Below are positions 25,701-37,957 of a stretch of DNA of 64,000 nt, in pieces; within the stretch, counting starts at the first letter, position 1; each line of letters starts with the position of its first letter. The notes below the pieces were generated by a model. That model saw only the letters and a list, made by a program, of their open reading frames with translations. It made no database searches and was not told where the DNA came from. The position numbers and the translations under genes are program-made. The DNA is taken from contig CP136064.1 in the NCBI GenBank assembly GCA_032622095.1, forward strand, positions 183,874,209 to 183,938,208, written 5' to 3'. The stretch comes from Siphonodentalium dalli (Eukaryota > Mollusca > Scaphopoda > Gadilida > Siphonodentaliidae).

Positions 25701-25972
25701 CAGTAATGCCCTAAATAATCGACTCCTTAACTACAGCAGAATTATGGGTAACTTTTCAGGATTTTGTCGGAAATATGGCTTGTTGCCATTCATCGGAAAG
25801 CTCTCCCCTATGGGTAACTTTTCAGGATTTAGTCGGAAATATGGCTTGTTGCCATTCATCGGAAAGCTCTCGAGTTCCGATGAATGGCAACAAGCCATAT
25901 TTCCGACTAAATCCTGAAAAGTTACACATAATTTTGCTGTGGTTAAGGAGTCGATTATTTAGGGCATGGCTG
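25701..25972. mobile_element. fold-back MITE with CAGTAATGCCC ends, copy 1
   Basis: CAGTAATGCCCTAAATAATC faces its complement at about 25953-25972. The interior unit GGATTTAGTCGGAAATATGG is present twice in direct order and once inverted, so the element is almost wholly self-complementary. Sister copies lie at 31335-31570 and 52274-52484, with a half copy at 12850-12908. CAGT ends and TA flanks (clearest at 31335) fit Tc1/mariner-type MITEs. Confidence 0.85.
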
Positions 25973-26347
25973 TATGTGCTTGCAACACAGAGATCTACCA
26001 TCTGAGTCTAGATACTTGTCTGCTACTCTATCGCTTCCGCCGTCTATATTTATAAATACTGACCATTATTTCGAAACTGGGCGATAATATTTAAAATATA
26101 ACCCAAGATAGTTGCTGAATCACCCAATTGAAACTTGTCTATGTTGAAATAACGCATACCATGCTGCTCGTGAAATACAGTATACACGTTATATTGGGAT
26201 AAAAATATGCTTAGACCTACAACTGTCTACATCTACTTCAATATTCTTACCATATACTTATCTTGCTAAGTATACACTGTCTGCAAATATGTAAATAGAT
26301 GTAAAAAATAAAACGCATGTCCATATTCAGTTATGACTGAAAATTAA

Positions 26348-27378
26348 GATACGGGCGGCGTTGGCGGTGGGTATGATGTTAAAATATTCAGCTCCGTCAA
26401 AAACCGCCATAAACAGAAAGAATAGTAAAATATAGACATACCTTGTTCTTATACCAATCAGAAATATGGCATAAACAGTATGTTATTGTCAATTTTTGTC
26501 CCTCTGTTATGTAAACAAAAGCCTAAAACGTCACGTTTCCTGGTTTTGTTCAAATCCGGATATGGTAAACATTTATATAAAGAGCGTTATATGTTTCTGT
26601 TTTCCTTATATGGAAATAATAAAGAGCGTTTATATCATTTTTGTGTGATTAAAGGTACGGTTGGCCTTGGCGGTGGGTATCCTGTGAAAATATTTCCACC
26701 CATCAAAAACCGCCACAAACAGAAAGAACATCAAAATGTAGATAGACTTTGTCCGTATACAAATAAGAAATATCGCATAAGCAGTATGTTATTGTCATTT
26801 GTTTGACCATTGTTATGTAAACAAAAGCATAAAAAGTTACTTTTCTGGTGTTTGTTTATATTATGATGGTAAACATAAAGAGCGTTATTTGTTGCTGAAT
26901 TCCTGATATGGAACTAATAAAGAGCGTTTATATCATTTGTGTGTGATTAGCCAGTGACACTGTGCTGTCTTCTGTAACACAATCAGGCTCTTGCTTATGT
27001 AAAATATAGTAAGTCTTTATGATAGCATGCTGTTTACGCGATGGTCATGGTATATATGAACGAAACTGTATGCGTTTTAATGTTTGTCTGTTTACGGTGT
27101 TTGGAACAAATATGAATATTTTCGACAATTAAGGCCAACCGTGCCTTTAACCAATAGAATTGCGCTGTGTTACGTAAAGTTACGTAAACAGAAGCACAAC
27201 TTCTGTAACACGAGCAAGCTCTTGTTTATGTACACCACCGTACGTCTTGACGACAATATACTATACGCGCTGATTATGTTTGGCAGATGAACACAGCTAT
27301 ATATATTTTAATATTCCTTCTGTTGATGGCGATTTGAACAAATATGAATATTTTTTGCAACGAACGACGCCCGTGCCT
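26348..27378. mobile_element. TTAA MITE family B, copy 2, split by a family A insertion
   Basis: Starts GATACGGGCGGCGTTGG (one A shorter than the 14604 copy) and ends GACGCCCGTGCCT, with TTAA at 26344-26347 and 27379-27382. Its two halves (26348-26652 and 27151-27378) flank a complete family A element. Without that insertion it would be about 530 bp, matching the 515-bp copy at 14604-15118. Confidence 0.88.
26653..27146. mobile_element. TTAA-flanked MITE, family A, copy 2, nested (494 bp)
   Basis: Identical in length and nearly in sequence to 4673-5166. Termini AGGTACGGTTGGCC and CCAACCGTGCCT are better matched here than in copy 1. TTAA at 26649-26652 and 27147-27150 derives from a single TTAA in family B, as shown by the uninterrupted GTGATTAACCAATAG at about 14896-14910. 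The frame at 26480-26806 runs across the junction and is not a gene. Confidence 0.93.
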
Positions 27379-27412
27379 TTAAAGCATTGTATTACATTAG
27401 TTGAAGACACCT

Positions 27413-28923
27413 GGGGCCTGTGTCATGAAGCAAGGTCATAAGATCATCTTAAGATGGACTTAATCTAAGATCTAAGGTGGATCTTATGATGTAACTTTTC
27501 CGTTTCAAGAACGCGTTTCACAAAACAAGATTAAGTCCTACTTAAGTAGTAAGTTAAGTTCCCGCTCATTTAGACTGGTTATCGACAATTTTCTACAGTC
27601 CGGAACAAAAAAATGTGGGCTTGTGCAATCTTTATGTACGGCATTGAGAGATTATCGAGAAAGACCCGAGTCCGAGTTGACATTATTGTGTGACAGGGAT
27701 GCTGGATAGCGGCTGGAGTGGGGGTGGGCGAATCACCGCATGTATCTTAGTGTATATAGTCAGTGGCCTTATATATCTCATTTTACCCCATCTCCCCACA
27801 TATTGAATAACATAGAGGAGATTGTGAGCTTTGAGCTAGGCCATAATTCTTATCAAAAGTTTAATTCGTGGGTAATACCATTTTATAATATATATTATTT
27901 ATAGGTCACATACACAGCTGATAATTGACTATATCCTACATTCGACGAGGCTCGGGGTGGCTAGCTGGTCTCTGTGTGTGGGGGGGGGGTACATCATGCA
28001 ATTTCCAACTGCACCCGCCCCTTAATTGAACCGGGCAAAACTTCCATGTTCGCGAAATGCCATGTCCACCCCACCCGTTGGATTTAAACTTTACAATTGG
28101 TATCTCAAATATTCAAACAGTTCGAAATTTATAACCTGACGCCCCTAAAGTTGGTGATTTTCGGTTGCTGCTGTTTGTCTATATCAACACATTCCTTTAC
28201 TAGTTAGAAATTCAAACAATTGAAACCTATATATAGTGTACGATTAAGTTTGTTGTCAGGCCTGAAATTTCCAATTGCTAAACATTTTGACCAAAGTGTG
28301 TGTGTAAGGGTGTGTGTGAGAGGGTGTGTGTGTGTGTGTGTGAGGGAGGGTGTGTGTGTATGAGAGGGAGGGTGTGTGTGTGAGGGTGTGTGTGTGTGGG
28401 GGTAGACAACACATAAACCCCATTCGCCACGTCCCTGATGATAAGCCTGTGCTCTGAATTGTTTTTACCAAACTAACCCTATGGGGATACGGTGGGGGGG
28501 TTGCCCTCTCCGAAATTTGGTTTTGGAAAGTTTGAGGTACCAGTTGCATGGAATGTTTAAACCCAAAGAGAATTTGGTGTTGTTTAAGGGGGTGTAGTTG
28601 GACATTTCGAGGCGAACACCCCCTCTCACTCTGTGGCCACGATCCTGTATACCAGACGACGTATACCAGACAATGTATAGATATCTCCGTAATTTGCAAA
28701 ATAACATAGGCCGCCATACTTGTCATCGATATGCCACTTATCACGTTGGTCTTAACTTTAAGATTATCTTATGACACCTCACAGCAGTCTTAAAGTTAAG
28801 ACCAAAGTTAAGACCATCTTAAGTTAAGACCTTGTTCGTGAAACATACTTATGACTGAAGTTTGAACTTATGACCATCTTAAGTCCCAACTATGTCATAA
28901 ATTGCTTTCATGAAACAGGGCCC
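27413..28923. mobile_element. TIR element with GGGCCTGT ends (1.5 kb)
   Basis: Left end GGGGCCTGTGTCATGAAGC and right end TTCATGAAACAGGGCCC are inverted relatives. Both flanks continue with AT-rich words such as ATCTTAAG and TTAAGTTAAG in inverted order for over 100 bp. The interior holds a GTGTGAGG microsatellite at 28295-28402. Frames at 28256-28744 are unrecognised. The left end lies 30 bp from the family B element. Confidence 0.7.
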
Positions 28924-29675
28924 TGTACCTTTTCTATACCAGAACATAACTAGAGATGGGCCTGTCCCAGATGCGACTAAGGTATACCCCTGTATTCAAC
29001 ATGGTATTCCAATGAAGTAGCCATTACATGTACCATATATTGGAATTGGACAATAGTGTCACTGAAAACTACTTCTATAAAAGCGCGATATTGTATTCAA
29101 AGTAAATTGAATAACTCGGCCATTATGAGTCAGACTGAAATCCAAATCACAGGTGCACATGTTGACATGATAATTGACCACATGTAGCAAATTTGATTCA
29201 AATTGAACAAAACAATTCTGGGAAAGCGTCCAGACAAAAAAAAAAACCCTCAAATCTGGAAGAATTCAAAGTCGAAAAATTGTCATAGCTCAATCAAAAA
29301 TGTTTGGGCCGAACTCCAAATCACAGGTGCACAGGATCCCCATGATCATTGTCCGCTGTAGCAAATTGGATTCAAATTCAACAAGAAAATTCTGAGATAA
29401 CGTCCGGAAAAAATTATGCATTTTGAGACAATTTTCTAAGTCGAAAAAGGGGGATAACTCCACAGAAAAGTCTGTCGGACCTCATAATCGCAGAAAATGT
29501 CCCATGATACGAAATATCTGTACAAAGTTTAAAACAATTGACCGAAAAATGTAGGACAAAATTATGCATCTTGAGAACATTTTCTTAGTCCAAAAAGGGG
29601 ATAACTCCACACACACAAAAAGTCGGACAGACCTCATAATCGCAGGTGCACATGTCAGTTCCCATGGTACTAAAT

Positions 29676-31315
29676 CGCGGGGAGAAGGTCTGGCTCATTA
29701 ACGAGCTGATTCTTTGCGAGGTGTTCTACGGATAATTTGCGAAGAGGTCTGACCGAATTGCACTTAATTCTGCTTAAATTGCTAATATTTGTCTATACCA
29801 GAGTAAAAACCCGCGAGTCCGTATTTCAACATCAACGACCTGCGATTCTGGAATATTCAGATTAATTAATGCGTATATTGAAACCGATCGTATTTTTTTT
29901 TACCACAGCCACTTGGAAGTCATAAATGCATTATACTGAGCCATTGTAGCTGAACTGATCACTGTCACCATTTTTCGACCACTTGGGTAGCCATCTTTTT
30001 CTCATTGACACTTGCAATGGTACCCAGGTTTTATAAAATTGGCGTTCGGGTACCCAACTTTAATTTTTTTCCTGATTTTTAAAACGTGTTTTTTTTTCAT
30101 TATCTCAAGATGACTGTTTAGTAAAATGGAAAAGAAAGGAGTAGTGTACGCATAAATTTTGCGCTGCGCTTGCCCAATTATGCTGTAGAGCCATGACGTT
30201 TGAAAAAGGTCACTCGCCATATTGGCGGGATTTTGACAAAGCTGGGCACCAAAGTGCTCATTATAATACTCGTTTTATAAACGCTTGGTACTCAAGTGCC
30301 AATATGAAAACAATGGCACCACAAGTGCTCCAAAAAGTATTGACAGTCTGTAGCAGTTTAATGCCATTAAATTAAAGGCCCACAGTCGATCCGTTTACAG
30401 TATAATTCTAGATACCATTTGAGTATGCGGAGCGTGTGGGAGATACATGAGCAGGGATAAATGAGATATCGTGCCGAGTCTTGGGTGAACTATGAAAATC
30501 ACGACCCGCTTTTTGAACATTGAACTTAGCCAAAACATAGGCTTATACAATGTTAAAATTATGACCGAGTAACCATATTTGGTTCCGAGTATGAGAGAGT
30601 TTGCTTCTTGGTGGGGAGCCAAAAGACAAAGTTGATGTTTCCTGTCTCTGACCGAAGAACCGCACACTTTGAAAACCCGCGGCTATAGTACTGCCATATT
30701 TGCCTATATCGGAGCGGTAGGGCAAATAATTGATATTTTGTCTTTGGGATGTAATGGCCTCTCACATAATGTTGCATCTCTCTTTCGATGCACTCTGACT
30801 TCCATGTATAGAAATAACATTTGAAATGAATTTTCGCTGAAAAGATATCGAAATACAAAGAATCCGTAGCGGGCATTGAAGAATCCGGAGCATATTTTAC
30901 TTTTTAAAACGCCAATAACTCGACTAAATATGTGTTTATGTTATTTATTTTAACAATATTAAATTCGTTTATCACAACTGAGACCATATATTGCCAAAAA
31001 TCAACACCATCGTATTTTGTAAACTATCAATTAATAGTTGTCGTCCCCAATGGGATTTTACTATAAAAGCTGCCATTCAGTAACATTCCAGCCTAAATTA
31101 CAGGTTTTAGTGGTGGACTTAAACATTGCAATATATACCAGCTGATGACACAATGGTAAACCACTGCATCTAAATTTGCATGAGTTTGGAGTTATTTTAA
31201 AGCATTAATTGTCATAAATTATTCAACGGGCGATCAATATCATCCGCTTACTCACACATTATCCGTAGCACTCCTCGCAAAGAATGTCCGCGAGTGAGCC
31301 GAGCCTCCCTCTGTG
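29676..31315. mobile_element. 1.64-kb TIR element inserted in the subrepeat array
   Basis: Starts CGCGGGGAGAAGG and ends CTCCCTCTGTG; the inner parts TTCTTTGCGAGG and CTACGGATAAT recur inverted at about 31262-31285. TAAAT stands on both sides (29671-29675, 31316-31320), and joining the flanks restores the array word ACTAAATATCTG. Frames inside (30002-30876) are unrecognised. The superfamily is not clear. Confidence 0.7.
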
Positions 31316-31334
31316 TAAATATCTGTGCCAATTA

Positions 31335-31570
31335 CAGTAATGCCCTATGTAATCGACTCTTTAACTACAGCAGAATTATGGGTAACTTTTCAGGATTAGT
31401 CGGAAATATGGCTTGTTGCCATTCATCGGAAAGCTCTCCTAGTCGGAAATATGGTTTGTTGCCATTCATCGGAAAGCTCTCCCCGTAACAAGCCATATTT
31501 CCGACTAAATCCTGAAAAGTTACCCATAATTCTGCTGTAGTTAAAGATACGATTACTTAGGGCATTACTG
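31335..31570. mobile_element. fold-back MITE with CAGTAATGCCC ends, copy 2
   Basis: Best preserved ends of the family: TA, CAGTAATGCCC...GGGCATTACTG, TA. The TA duplication and CAGT terminus point to Tc1/mariner transposase. It sits inside the subrepeat array; removing it leaves GCCAATTAGTTTCCAAC, close to the array consensus. Confidence 0.88.
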
Positions 31571-31740
31571 TAGTTTCCAACAAATTGACCGGAAAATGTA
31601 GGCATAAAGGCTTAGACAAAAATTGTGTCCACGGACAGACAGACGGACTGTATGTCGGACGGGCGGCTAAACGGACAGACGGGCGGACTGATTCCATTAT
31701 ACCCCCCCCCCACATCCCATTGTGGGGGTATAATTAGATC

Positions 31741-32247
31741 GAACATACAACCCTACCAACATGAGGTATATTCCAATGATCGCCTCTTTTAAACGGACAT
31801 GGCTGGTAGGAAACCTCCAAATTTTGACTACGTAATTTTGGAGGGTCTATAGATACACGAAATATTTGTTTGGTAGCCAAACACCTTGTTCATATATAGT
31901 TGTATTTGTTGTGGGTTACATAATGCTCGTTGAAAGGTAGTTCAGATGTTTATCGGCCTATTTCAAAGGCGAATAACAGTATGTGTATTTTGGAGCGCAA
32001 ACCGCCATTGGCTTTAAGAGCGTTGACCATGCTTTCGTCATCCAAAAGCGGTAGACAATAAAGAGCGTTCTTACTTATAACCCTTTGCACTCGCTTTCAA
32101 AGTAAACCACACGATGGATTCTTTTGTGTGTTTTCGCGATGAGTGTTTCATACGAATGTAGTTTTCATTGTTATTTTGTCTGGTAAGCTTGAAATGAACA
32201 AATGGAGTAAATTTTGTGTCAGACCGGACCGTGTATATCTTTAAATA
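31741..32247. other. no recognisable feature
   Basis: Contains GTGTATTTTGGAGCGCAAAC at about 31983, similar to a stretch near 9640, so a weak dispersed repeat may be present. Confidence 0.45.
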
Positions 32248-32776
32248 TTAATGTATACTATTATATCATGCCATGAATCTCTACTCTGGCTATAACGCCC
32301 GTAGATATCATATTCCACCAGTACAAAACCTTGGAACTGTTTGAAGTTTTGACAGGGAACCTTATAAATTAGAAAAAATAACACAGGGAATATATTTTTA
32401 GTCATTTTCTGTTCCTTAATAATGTACTTCACTGTAGGCGAAGGTCCTTACTCAATATTTCACGATTTGAGTGAATTTTGAGCGATTTTGCTTTGTGTCG
32501 CTTACAATTATGGAATATCTTCTGGTTAATTAATTCGATGCGATATCGGCTCAAAAAAGTCAGAGAAAATCATGAAATTTTTAGTTGGGACATTCAAGTG
32601 AAGTACAAGATTAAGGAAGAGATAACAACTAAGAAATATATTCCCCACGTAATATTTTCGAATTTATAAGGTTCCCTATCAAAACTTTAAAAAGTTCCAA
32701 GATTTTGTACTGGTGGAATATGATCTCTGCGAGTGTTAGCCAGAGTAGAGTTTCATGGCATGATCTAGTATACTAT
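32248..32776. mobile_element. MITE with long TIRs (about 150 bp)
   Basis: TATCATGCCATGAATCTC at the left faces GAGTTTCATGGCATGATC at the right. Complementarity continues through ATATTCCACCAGTACAAAA and GGAACCTTATAAATT. The outer about 130 bp also match, diverged, sequence at 57968-58100 beside the nuclease pseudogene, which suggests a shared transposon family. Two short frames inside (32241-32432, 32478-32669) are not recognised. Confidence 0.8.
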
Positions 32777-33168
32777 ATATGTTTACAACTATATAGATTA
32801 CTGACCTGCAAAGTCGTCCGTGTACCGATCCAAGTTATCCGACTTTTAATGGATTGCACGTGGTAACAATGTTCTGCGCCGATTCTTCCCTGCTCTCGGT
32901 ACGTCCTTTTTATTTGCCTATACCCGTCATAGTTCCACCCTCTTGATCGATCTTAAGATTCGATGGGCATTATGTTGATACATTGACAACAAGCAGTGCG
33001 TCTCTGATTCGTGCTGTACGGCACCACGCAGCCTGCATGATTTGTACCCCGTGCCGATTGATACCATCCCTCTTTATGTGTTCCTGCTAATTTGCTATAT
33101 ATGGTATTGATGGGTCCTTCTGAATTGCGATCATGCTGTCAACGTGATGTTAGGACAAACTGATACTG
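32777..33168. other. no recognisable feature
   Basis: Unremarkable non-coding sequence. Confidence 0.5.
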
Positions 33169-33762
33169 TTAAAGGTAGTCAATCCGATTTAACGCTCCTA
33201 AATTACAATTTCTTTGGCTTCGGGGGTAAAAAATATTTGATTCGAGTCGAGGAACCCACCCATCAAAGCTTAGAGTGATCAGATATATATTTTTGAAAAA
33301 AAGTTTGTTATTTCAATTATTTGTGGCCCAGAAACACGCCGTCAACCGGGTGGTCTCGGTCAAAATTGCGGATGACCATGGATATCTCTAAAAACAAGTG
33401 GTAATACGGCCAAATTTCGTGAATACTTAAGTGTTAATACGACCATATTTTGTTGAACAAAATGTTGATAAATAACACGTTTTGGGAAATTTGATACAAT
33501 AGTTGACAGTGAGTGGTTAGCATTGTTTTGTTGCAATAAATCGATTCTGATAACTAAAGCGTACTTTGAAGAGATATTATTGTTTTTTAGCCCGAAGGGG
33601 GGAATATCATAGTGGAAAATTGGATTCCACTGTGTCTCATGTGCCAATTGGTTTGCCAATATGAGTAAATGTTAGCCCGAAATTACGATTGCTTTTCTTT
33701 GTTATCATATGAAATCGGAGTAAACCAGCTTCGAACCGGATCAAACCAGCCCAATATATCTT

Positions 33763-34253
33763 GGCCTGTGTCAATGGTACAACTGTTTACCGAAAACAAT
33801 TAGCAAAAAGAAAATGAACATGCATGCATCAGATCGTCCATGAATTATTTTTTACAAAGAATTACTTTTTAAATGTGATACAATGTTTGGTGCATTAAAT
33901 AACGTATTCTACTAAAGTATGGTGTATATACTATACATATTAGCTATGCATATCTCTCTTTTAAACGAGGTAATGTACAGTTTACACGTAATGATTATTT
34001 TAAATTAATGGCCTGTGTCAATGGTACAACTGTTTACCGAAAACAATTAGCAAAAAGAAAATGAAGATGCATGCATCAGATCGTCCATGTATTATTTTAC
34101 AAAGAATTACTTTTTAAATGTGATACAATGTTTGGTGCATTAAATGACGTCTTCTACTAAAGTATGATGTATATACTATACATATTAGCTATGCATATCT
34201 CTCTTTTAAACGAGGTTATGTACAGTTTACACGTAATGATTATTTTAAATTAA
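33763..34253 (+). repeat. tandem duplication, unit about 245 bp
   Basis: Two adjoining copies (33763-34009 and 34010-34253) begin GGCCTGTGTCAATGGTACAA. They differ at only a few positions, so the duplication is recent. Confidence 0.95.
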
Positions 34254-35229
34254 GATTATTAAGTGAAATGAATTAAAAATTGCTACGATATTAAATCATA
34301 TTTTGTACATGGACGGAAACGTTGTAGTTGAATATTTACGATGAGAACAAGCAAATAGAAGTGGCGTATTTACGATGAGAAGAAGCAAATAGTTAATTAA
34401 ATCTAAAACAGTGAATATTATTACTGACCTTTAGTAAAGTAAATAGGTTTTATAAAATGTTGATTTAAAACAAACTCCACTTTACAGACCATTTTACAGA
34501 TAATCATTTTGACTGTTGCATGCCGGGACAGAAACTATGCAAACACAGACCCATGCATTTACTATGGGAGATTTAGAGTGGGTCTATTAAACTAATTATA
34601 TCCTTGTCATCTTTTATAGTTTTTGCGTGAAATTTTAAACATATATCAGGGACATATACCCCTTCTAGAATGTTCAAAAACATGTTCAGTTGCTCATCGT
34701 ATTTTTATTGATTTTATGCGACGAAAATTCAGAAAATTGCGCAATGTTTTAAGGTGTTACAAAACGTCGGATTAAAATAGTTCTATCGAGAATATTCACA
34801 CCATTTATTTTAGAGAACATAGAGTAAACATAGTCCTATCGGAATATCGTAAATGAGTTCCGTGTATTTTGGGATTAATTAACTACTCAGACTGCCGAAA
34901 CTGCCAACAATAAATTCGCTTTTTCGTGTCCCACGAAAATGAAACTTGTCTGTTTAAAGATCCCAGTTTCGTGTCGAATGGTGATAGAATCTCCATATTC
35001 ATGGATAAATTACATCACACTTAATCGGCTTCTGTCCGCAGTCATAAACCTGTGTTTTTAGAACAATTTTTTTTAGACAAACTGTTGAGCGCGTATCAGT
35101 ATTTTTCCGCCCACTGGGTACCCACCACCACCTATTTTTTTTATTTTTTCCGATTCTGGGATAGGGACCCACCTCCTTCAAACTGCTTCAAATGACTATT
35201 TTACTTAGTTGTCCTGATCTTATCTGATC

Positions 35230-37400
35230 TATGTTCCATATCATGATTATAGAAGCATTGTATGCGACACTATCGGGTATAATTGAAAATTTCATGTGCA
35301 TGTTTTCACGTCTGGCCATCACACGTATGGACTATGGGGGCGGCGAGGGGCTATTTGGGTGCACGTATGTACTGCTTTTCCAATATTGATTGTGGCACTT
35401 CCGGGTCTGTTTGACAATTTCATTGCATGTTCTCACGACTGGTTATATGTAGGGAAGCGGCGACTTGGGATTGACGTGTACGCACTTATATTGCACTAGC
35501 TGGTGGACCCGACTTCGTCCGGGCTGTTTTCCCTCATTTTCGGCGAATTGCACGATTTGACATTGAATTGACCATTTTGAAGATCAAGGTCAGGTCGGGG
35601 TCACGATTTGACCCGACCAAAAACACTCCCGGACAAACGTACACGTCGAAATCCATCAGGTTTTACCCGATTTGATCTTGATTTGACAATTTTGAAGGTC
35701 AATGTCAGGCTGGGGTCACGATTTGACGCATCGAAAACACTCCCCTGACAAAAGTAACCCTAGGTATCGAATGTTGTCGAAATCCCGTCAAAATTCGCGA
35801 TTTGACATTGAATTGACAATTTTGAAGGACAAGGTCCAGTCGGGGTCACGATTTGACCCGACCAAAACACTCCCGGACAAACGTACACGTCGAAATCCAT
35901 CAGGTTTTACCCGATTTGATCTTGATTTGACAATTTTGAAGGTCAATGTCAGGTTGGGGTCACGATTTGACGCATCGAAAACACTCCCCTGACAAAAGTA
36001 ACCCTAGGTATCGAATGTTGTCGAAATCCCGTCAAAATTCGCGATTTGACATTGAATTGACAATTTTGAAGGACAAGGTCCAGTCGGAGTCACGATTTGT
36101 ACCGCCCAAAACACTCCCCGGACAAAAGTATCCCGTTTTACCCGATTTGATCTTGAATTGACCTTTTTGAGGGCCAAGGTCAGGTTTGGGTAACGATTTG
36201 ACCCGCCCAGAACACTCCCTGGACAAAATTGTCCCTAGGTATAACATTTTGTCGAAATCCGTCCCGTTTTACCCGACTTGACCATGAATTGACCTTTTTG
36301 AAGGTCAAGGTCAGGTCGGAGTCACGATTTGACCCGTCCAAAACACTCCCTAGACAAAATTACCCCTAGGTATCAAATTTCGTCAAAATCCGTCTGACAG
36401 TTTTCCCGGCCATAGCTAACACACAACCAAAGAGACAGTCAGAAGTCCCAAAAATATATCTTAGATGGGACCATGTATGTTTGAACATTTCATGTGCATA
36501 TTTTCACATGTCACAATATGTCCCGTGTAGAGACATGGGGTTAGGGTGTGCGTACTTATATTGCAGGGGGCATTGTCTGGTCTATTTGATTATTTCATGT
36601 GTACGTCATCAGTGCTGATCACATCGTCACAGAGGGGTGGCACAGTGTTGGGGTGTACGTATATATATTGCATTAAACGCTGTCTGCATGGTCGGTTTGA
36701 ACATGTCATGTGTATGTTATCATGGCTGGTCATAGCGGCGTGGTACAAGGTGGTTGGTTTACAAACTTTTATTGCATTTGATTATAACGACTATATCTTT
36801 TATTACATGTGCATGTTTTCACGTCCGGTCATCACGTGTGTGGACACGGCGACATGCGGTTGGGGAGCAGTATGTACTTTTTTTTATTATATCGATTGTG
36901 ACACTGTCGGATATGTTTTACATTTTCATGTGCACGTTCTCACGACTGGTTACATAGAGTGACGCGGCGAAATGGGATTGGCGTGTGTGCATTTATATTG
37001 CATGGGACCATGTCTGTTGGAACCATTCATGTGCATGTGTCACATGTCAAATGTGTCCCATGCATGTTGAGGCGTGGCGACATGGGGTTAGGGTGTGCGT
37101 ACTTATATTTCATTGTACGTTGTCTGGTCTATTTTATATTTCGTGTCTATGTCATCAAGGCTGATCACATCGTCACAGAGGGGTGACACAGGGGGTGGGG
37201 TTAAGTATACTTATATTACATGCAACACTGTCCGGTCGGTTTGAATATTTCATGTGTATGTCCTCATAGCTGGTCACAGTGGCGTAGTCGATGGGTTGGG
37301 TATACATACTTTTATTGCATTTCATTATATAGGTAGCATGTTCTATTTGATATATCTTGAATTGCATATGTGTATTTGTGGTGACAACTTGATAAGCTGA
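35230..37400. repeat. minisatellite, period about 115 bp, interrupted
   Basis: Diverged units carry CATTTCATGTGCATGTTTTC, GGCGACATGGGGTTGGG and CGTACTTATATTGCA in order. Two units lie before 35495 and the rest run from 36466 to about 37400; the gap is the Helitron-like element. Frames such as 36546-36962 (138 codons) are readings of the array. Confidence 0.8.
35496..36465 (-). mobile_element. Helitron-like non-autonomous element, copy 2
   Basis: On the minus strand it starts TCTAAGATATATTTTTGG and ends CCACCAGCTAG, with A (35495) and T (36466) outside. The hairpin CCCGGACGAAGTCGGG stands 8 bases before CTAG. The target is a minisatellite unit whose intact relative at 36991-37020 reads TTATATTGCATGGGACCATG, so insertion was exactly between A and T without duplication. 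Inside are subrepeats of about 115-120 bp, one pair amplified as a 244-bp direct repeat (35700-35943, 35944-36105). No Rep/helicase sequence is present. Confidence 0.92.
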
Positions 37401-37957
37401 CGTTTCTTTTCTCAGCATCCGTCTTGGATTTTACTCTTTGCATCATTCAAGTCTTCGGAATACGGTACAGCCCTCATGCATCTGTCCGACTGCATATTGG
37501 ATGTCATGATTTGAATCTATCGGCAAACCATATAGCCCACGTTTATGAGCATGTAATTGTCAAATTGTAGATGCACGATCACGCTTCATATCTAGGGGTA
37601 ATTTGACCACGCAAGCATAGTGTGCTAGGTCGTGAGTACATCAGATATCTCGTTCTGATAGATGCATTAATATGGATTTATAATATTAACTTTATAACAT
37701 TTCCCCAATGTATATATGTGACTATTTTTTTGTAAAATAATTCATGGGCGATCTGATGCATGCATCTTCTTTTCTTGTATATTAATGGTATGGGGACCGT
37801 CTGATCGGATTGAGTACCTTTAAGAAACACTACCGTTATATATGTTTTATAAAGTTGTCATTTTCGCGGTATTTGGCTAATCTCCAGGACTCGAGGAAAA
37901 CAGCCGTTATATTTATAAAATATTCCATCAGTTCCCATCAATTCTCACAGGATTTAA

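Larger units (their letters stand above)
29100..31740. repeat. subrepeat array, later split by two insertions
   Basis: Four diverged units of about 150-165 bp (words CAAATCACAGGTGCACA, GTCGAAAAAGGGGATAACTC) run from about 29100 to 29675. The array resumes at 31316-31334 and 31571, and ends with a CGGACAGACAGACGG-rich stretch and a hairpin CCATTATACCCCC / GTGGGGGTATAAT at about 31694-31735. Two foreign elements (29676-31315 and 31335-31570) lie inside. The array is probably part of one dispersed element; no coding content is seen. Confidence 0.7.
33173..37819. mobile_element. possible large TTAA-bounded composite related to family C
   Basis: Left end AGGTAGTCAATCCGA after TTAA (33169-33172) and right end CGGATTGAGTACCT before TTAA (37820-37823) are family C termini in inverted order. 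The motif GATGCATGCATC also occurs in matching inverted contexts near both ends (33818 and 37757). Between them are a 245-bp tandem duplication, a minisatellite and a Helitron-like insertion. It may be one grown element or two separate ends. Confidence 0.5.

Noticed and set aside
28256-28744. 162-codon minus frame
   Set aside because: It includes a GTGTGAGG microsatellite read as His-Thr repeats and sits inside a TIR element without recognised coding.
36546-36962. 138-codon frame
   Set aside because: Translation of the 115-bp-period minisatellite.
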